Shown: positions 22,221 through 23,928 of the stretch, one piece after another
How the letters are laid out: every line of letters begins with the position of its first letter
Numbering within the stretch: position 1 is the first letter of the stretch
From: an uncultured Collinsella sp.
GTDB lineage: Bacteria; Actinomycetota; Coriobacteriia; Coriobacteriales; Coriobacteriaceae
Assembly (NCBI GenBank): GCA_900544205.1
Contig: UQUG01000026.1
Span: 1 to 23,928 of the forward strand
Direction of reading: 5' to 3'
Length of the DNA: 23,928 nucleotides
Position numbers and translations under genes: made by a program
Notes under the pieces: generated by a model
Told to the model about the DNA's origin: nothing
Database searches by the model: none
Seen by the model: only the letters and a program-made list of their open reading frames with translations

Positions 22221-23402
22221 ATGGGCAAGGACTATTCCGATATCGAATTCAAAGACGACGGCCGCCTGAAGCTCCTGATCATCGTGGGCACCCGCCCCGA
22301 GGTCATCCGCCTGTCCGAGGTCATCAAGAAGTGCCGCCGCCACTTCGACTGCCTGCTGGCGCACACCGGCCAGAACTACGACTACACGCTCAACGGCATC
22401 TTCTTCCGCGACCTGTCGCTGGACGACCCGGACGTCTACCTGGACGCCGTGGGCGCGGACCTGGGCGAGACCGTGGGCAACATCATCGCGGCCTCGTACA
22501 AGCTGATGGTCCAGGTCCAGCCCGACGCGCTGCTGATCCTGGGCGACACCAACAGCTGCCTGTCCGCCATCGCGGCAAAGCGCCTGCACATCCCCATCTT
22601 CCACATGGAGGCCGGCAACCGCTGCAAGGACGAGTGCCTGCCCGAGGAGACCAACCGCCGCATCGTCGACGTGATCTCCGACGTCAACCTGGCCTACTCC
22701 GAGCACGCCCGCCGCTACCTGAAGGACACCGGCTGCGCCCCCGAGCGCACCTACGTCACGGGGTCTCCCATGGCCGAGGTCCTGCGCGCCAACCTTGAGA
22801 AGATCGAGGCCTCCGACGTCCTCTCCGAGCTCGGCCTGGAGCCCAAGCGCTACATGCTGCTTTCCGCCCACCGCGAGGAGAATATCGACACCGAGGCGAA
22901 CTTCACGAGCCTGTTCACCGCGATCAACGCGCTCGCCGAGAAGTATGACATGCCGATCCTGTACTCCTGCCACCCGCGCTCCCGCAAGCGCCTGGAGGCC
23001 ACGGGCTTCGAGCTCGACCCGCGCGTGCGCATGCACGAGCCCATGGGCTTTCACGACTACAACTGCCTGCAGATGAACGCCTTCGCGGTGGTCTCCGACT
23101 CCGGCACCCTGCCCGAGGAGTCCAGCTTCTTCGCCAGTATCGGCCGCCCGTTCCCGGCGGTGTGCATCCGCACCTCCACCGAGCGCCCAGAAGCCCTGGA
23201 CAAGGCCTGCTTCACGCTGGCCGGCATCAGCGAGCGCGGCCTGCTCCAGGCCGTCCACACCGCCGTTGAGCTCGACGCGGAGGGATCGCTGCCCGAGGCT
23301 CCCGTGCCCGACTACGCCGATGAGACCGTGTCCACAAAGGTGGTCAAGATCATCCAGAGCTACACCGGCGTGGTGAACAAGATGGTGTGGAGGAAATCTT
23401 AG
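22221..23402 (+). CDS. capG: UDP-N-acetylglucosamine 2-epimerase family (CapG/FnlC type)
   Basis: A 393-residue GT-B-fold epimerase. Motifs are IIVGTRPEVIRL (20-31), LILGDTNSCLS (105-115), HMEAGNRCKDECLPEETNRR (128-147) and SAHREEN. The GNRC...PEETNRR version is typical of CapG/FnlC rather than WecB, and with capE and capF upstream the predicted reaction is C2 epimerisation of UDP-L-TalNAc (N-acetyl-L-talosamine) to UDP-N-acetyl-L-fucosamine. The N-terminus has a short extra segment (MGKDYSDIEFKDDGR) before the first strand. It starts 4 nt after capF. Confidence 0.93.
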   Translation: MGKDYSDIEFKDDGRLKLLIIVGTRPEVIRLSEVIKKCRRHFDCLLAHTGQNYDYTLNGIFFRDLSLDDPDVYLDAVGADLGETVGNIIAASYKLMVQVQPDALLILGDTNSCLSAIAAKRLHIPIFHMEAGNRCKDECLPEETNRRIVDVISDVNLAYSEHARRYLKDTGCAPERTYVTGSPMAEVLRANLEKIEASDVLSELGLEPKRYMLLSAHREENIDTEANFTSLFTAINALAEKYDMPILYSCHPRSRKRLEATGFELDPRVRMHEPMGFHDYNCLQMNAFAVVSDSGTLPEESSFFASIGRPFPAVCIRTSTERPEALDKACFTLAGISERGLLQAVHTAVELDAEGSLPEAPVPDYADETVSTKVVKIIQSYTGVVNKMVWRKS

Positions 23403-23404
23403 CC

Positions 23405-23890
23405 ATGGGCGCTGGGTACAGATTGCTTGATGGTATCTCGCGAGCTTATAACAAATTGCTCTTGCTCCCTGCCCTACGTCGCTCCTTTGCATCATGCGGT
23501 AAAAACGTAACTATCGGTCGTCGTAGTGAAATTCAGGGGATTGAAAATATTTACATGGGACATGATGTATATATTGGCCCAGGAGCAACGTTTCTGACGA
23601 CCCGTGCGAAGATTCATATCGGCAATTACGTCATGAGCGGCCCTCATCTTACAATTATTACTGGAGACCATCGTACAGATGTTCTCGACCGACCCATGAT
23701 GACGCTTGATGAGTCGGACAAGCTTCCAGAGAATGATCAAGATGTCGTCATCGGCAATGATGTATGGATTGGCAGCGGCGTAACGATTCTTAAGGGCGTT
23801 AGAATTGCCGACCATTGTGTGATTGCAGCCGGTACGGTAGTGACAAAAGACGTTGGCCCGGAGTTTTCAATCTGGGGGGTGTTCCTATAG
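23405..23890 (+). CDS. Left-handed beta-helix acyltransferase, apparently frameshifted near the C-terminus
   Basis: A 161-residue hexapeptide-repeat acyltransferase of the CapH/WbbJ/xenobiotic acetyltransferase type, probably O- or N-acetylating a sugar of the repeat unit from acetyl-CoA. Hexapeptide turns run from about 35 to 75 and from 114 to 145 (VVIGNDVWIGSGVTILKGV), with the catalytic-type His89 in ITGDHRTD. The usual C-terminal motif, about SIxGGVPAKVI, is cut off: the frame ends PEFSIWGVFL and stops. One more G in the run of six at 23874-23879 restores GGVP (SIWGGVPIVLSTSFLP) with a stop at 23914-23916. The ATG is 2 nt after capG, with GGAGG 11 nt upstream inside capG. Base composition is much lower in G+C than capEFG. 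The end lies 38 nt from the window edge. Confidence 0.82.
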   Translation: MGAGYRLLDGISRAYNKLLLLPALRRSFASCGKNVTIGRRSEIQGIENIYMGHDVYIGPGATFLTTRAKIHIGNYVMSGPHLTIITGDHRTDVLDRPMMTLDESDKLPENDQDVVIGNDVWIGSGVTILKGVRIADHCVIAAGTVVTKDVGPEFSIWGVFL

Positions 23891-23928
23891 TTTTGTCAAC
23901 TAGTTTCTTGCCCTAGCTCCGGGGCTTT

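Noticed and set aside
1..23928. CRISPR arrays, insertion sequences, rRNA genes
   Set aside because: No regularly spaced direct repeats, transposase frames or rRNA-like segments were seen.

Overview
The window looks like a chromosomal segment of a high-GC gut actinobacterium of the class Coriobacteriia, most likely Collinsella or a close relative. This is an inference from the G+C-rich codon use, the paired GlgC and GlgD subunits, the long Ala/Lys/Thr tails on glycogen enzymes, and a LoaP-type NusG paralogue heading a surface-polysaccharide operon. No species-specific marker is present.

Positions 181-13654 (minus strand) hold a nearly complete glycogen cluster, read in the order glgB, glgP, glgC, glgD, glgA, a GH13-GH77 fusion, and an FmdB-type zinc-ribbon gene. 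GlgC/GlgD make ADP-glucose, GlgA elongates, GlgB branches, GlgP releases glucose-1-phosphate, and the fusion enzyme probably handles the short outer chains and malto-oligosaccharides left behind. GlgA has a tail of about 270 residues and GlgB one of about 66, both made of Lys/Ala/Thr-rich histone-like sequence. Most gaps between these genes contain one inverted repeat without a clear U-tract. A recurring TGGTAAAAC half-site lies in the two large upstream regions (before glgB and before the fusion gene).

Positions 13989-15329 (plus strand), divergent from glgB, encode a HAD phosphatase or mutase and a thiamine pyrophosphokinase. An 82-nt imperfect palindrome follows, and then tRNA-Ala(GGC) with its own promoter and terminator.

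Positions 15618-17799 are lower in G+C and look like accessory DNA. They hold a RhuM-Fic/Doc protein (minus strand) preceded by a very short ORF with a strong ribosome-binding site and an 11-bp-arm palindrome that looks like an operator. About 0.9 kb without a convincing gene follows. Its right half folds into three strong tandem hairpins just before loaP.

Positions 17800-23890 (plus strand) are the start of a capsule/exopolysaccharide operon: loaP antiterminator, monotopic phosphoglycosyl transferase, WecG/TagA-type glycosyltransferase, the CapE-CapF-CapG set that makes UDP-N-acetyl-L-fucosamine, and a left-handed beta-helix acyltransferase. The genes are packed with 1-4 nt gaps or overlaps except after loaP. 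Base composition switches between genes, and the acyltransferase appears frameshifted at a run of six G. The operon probably continues past the right edge.
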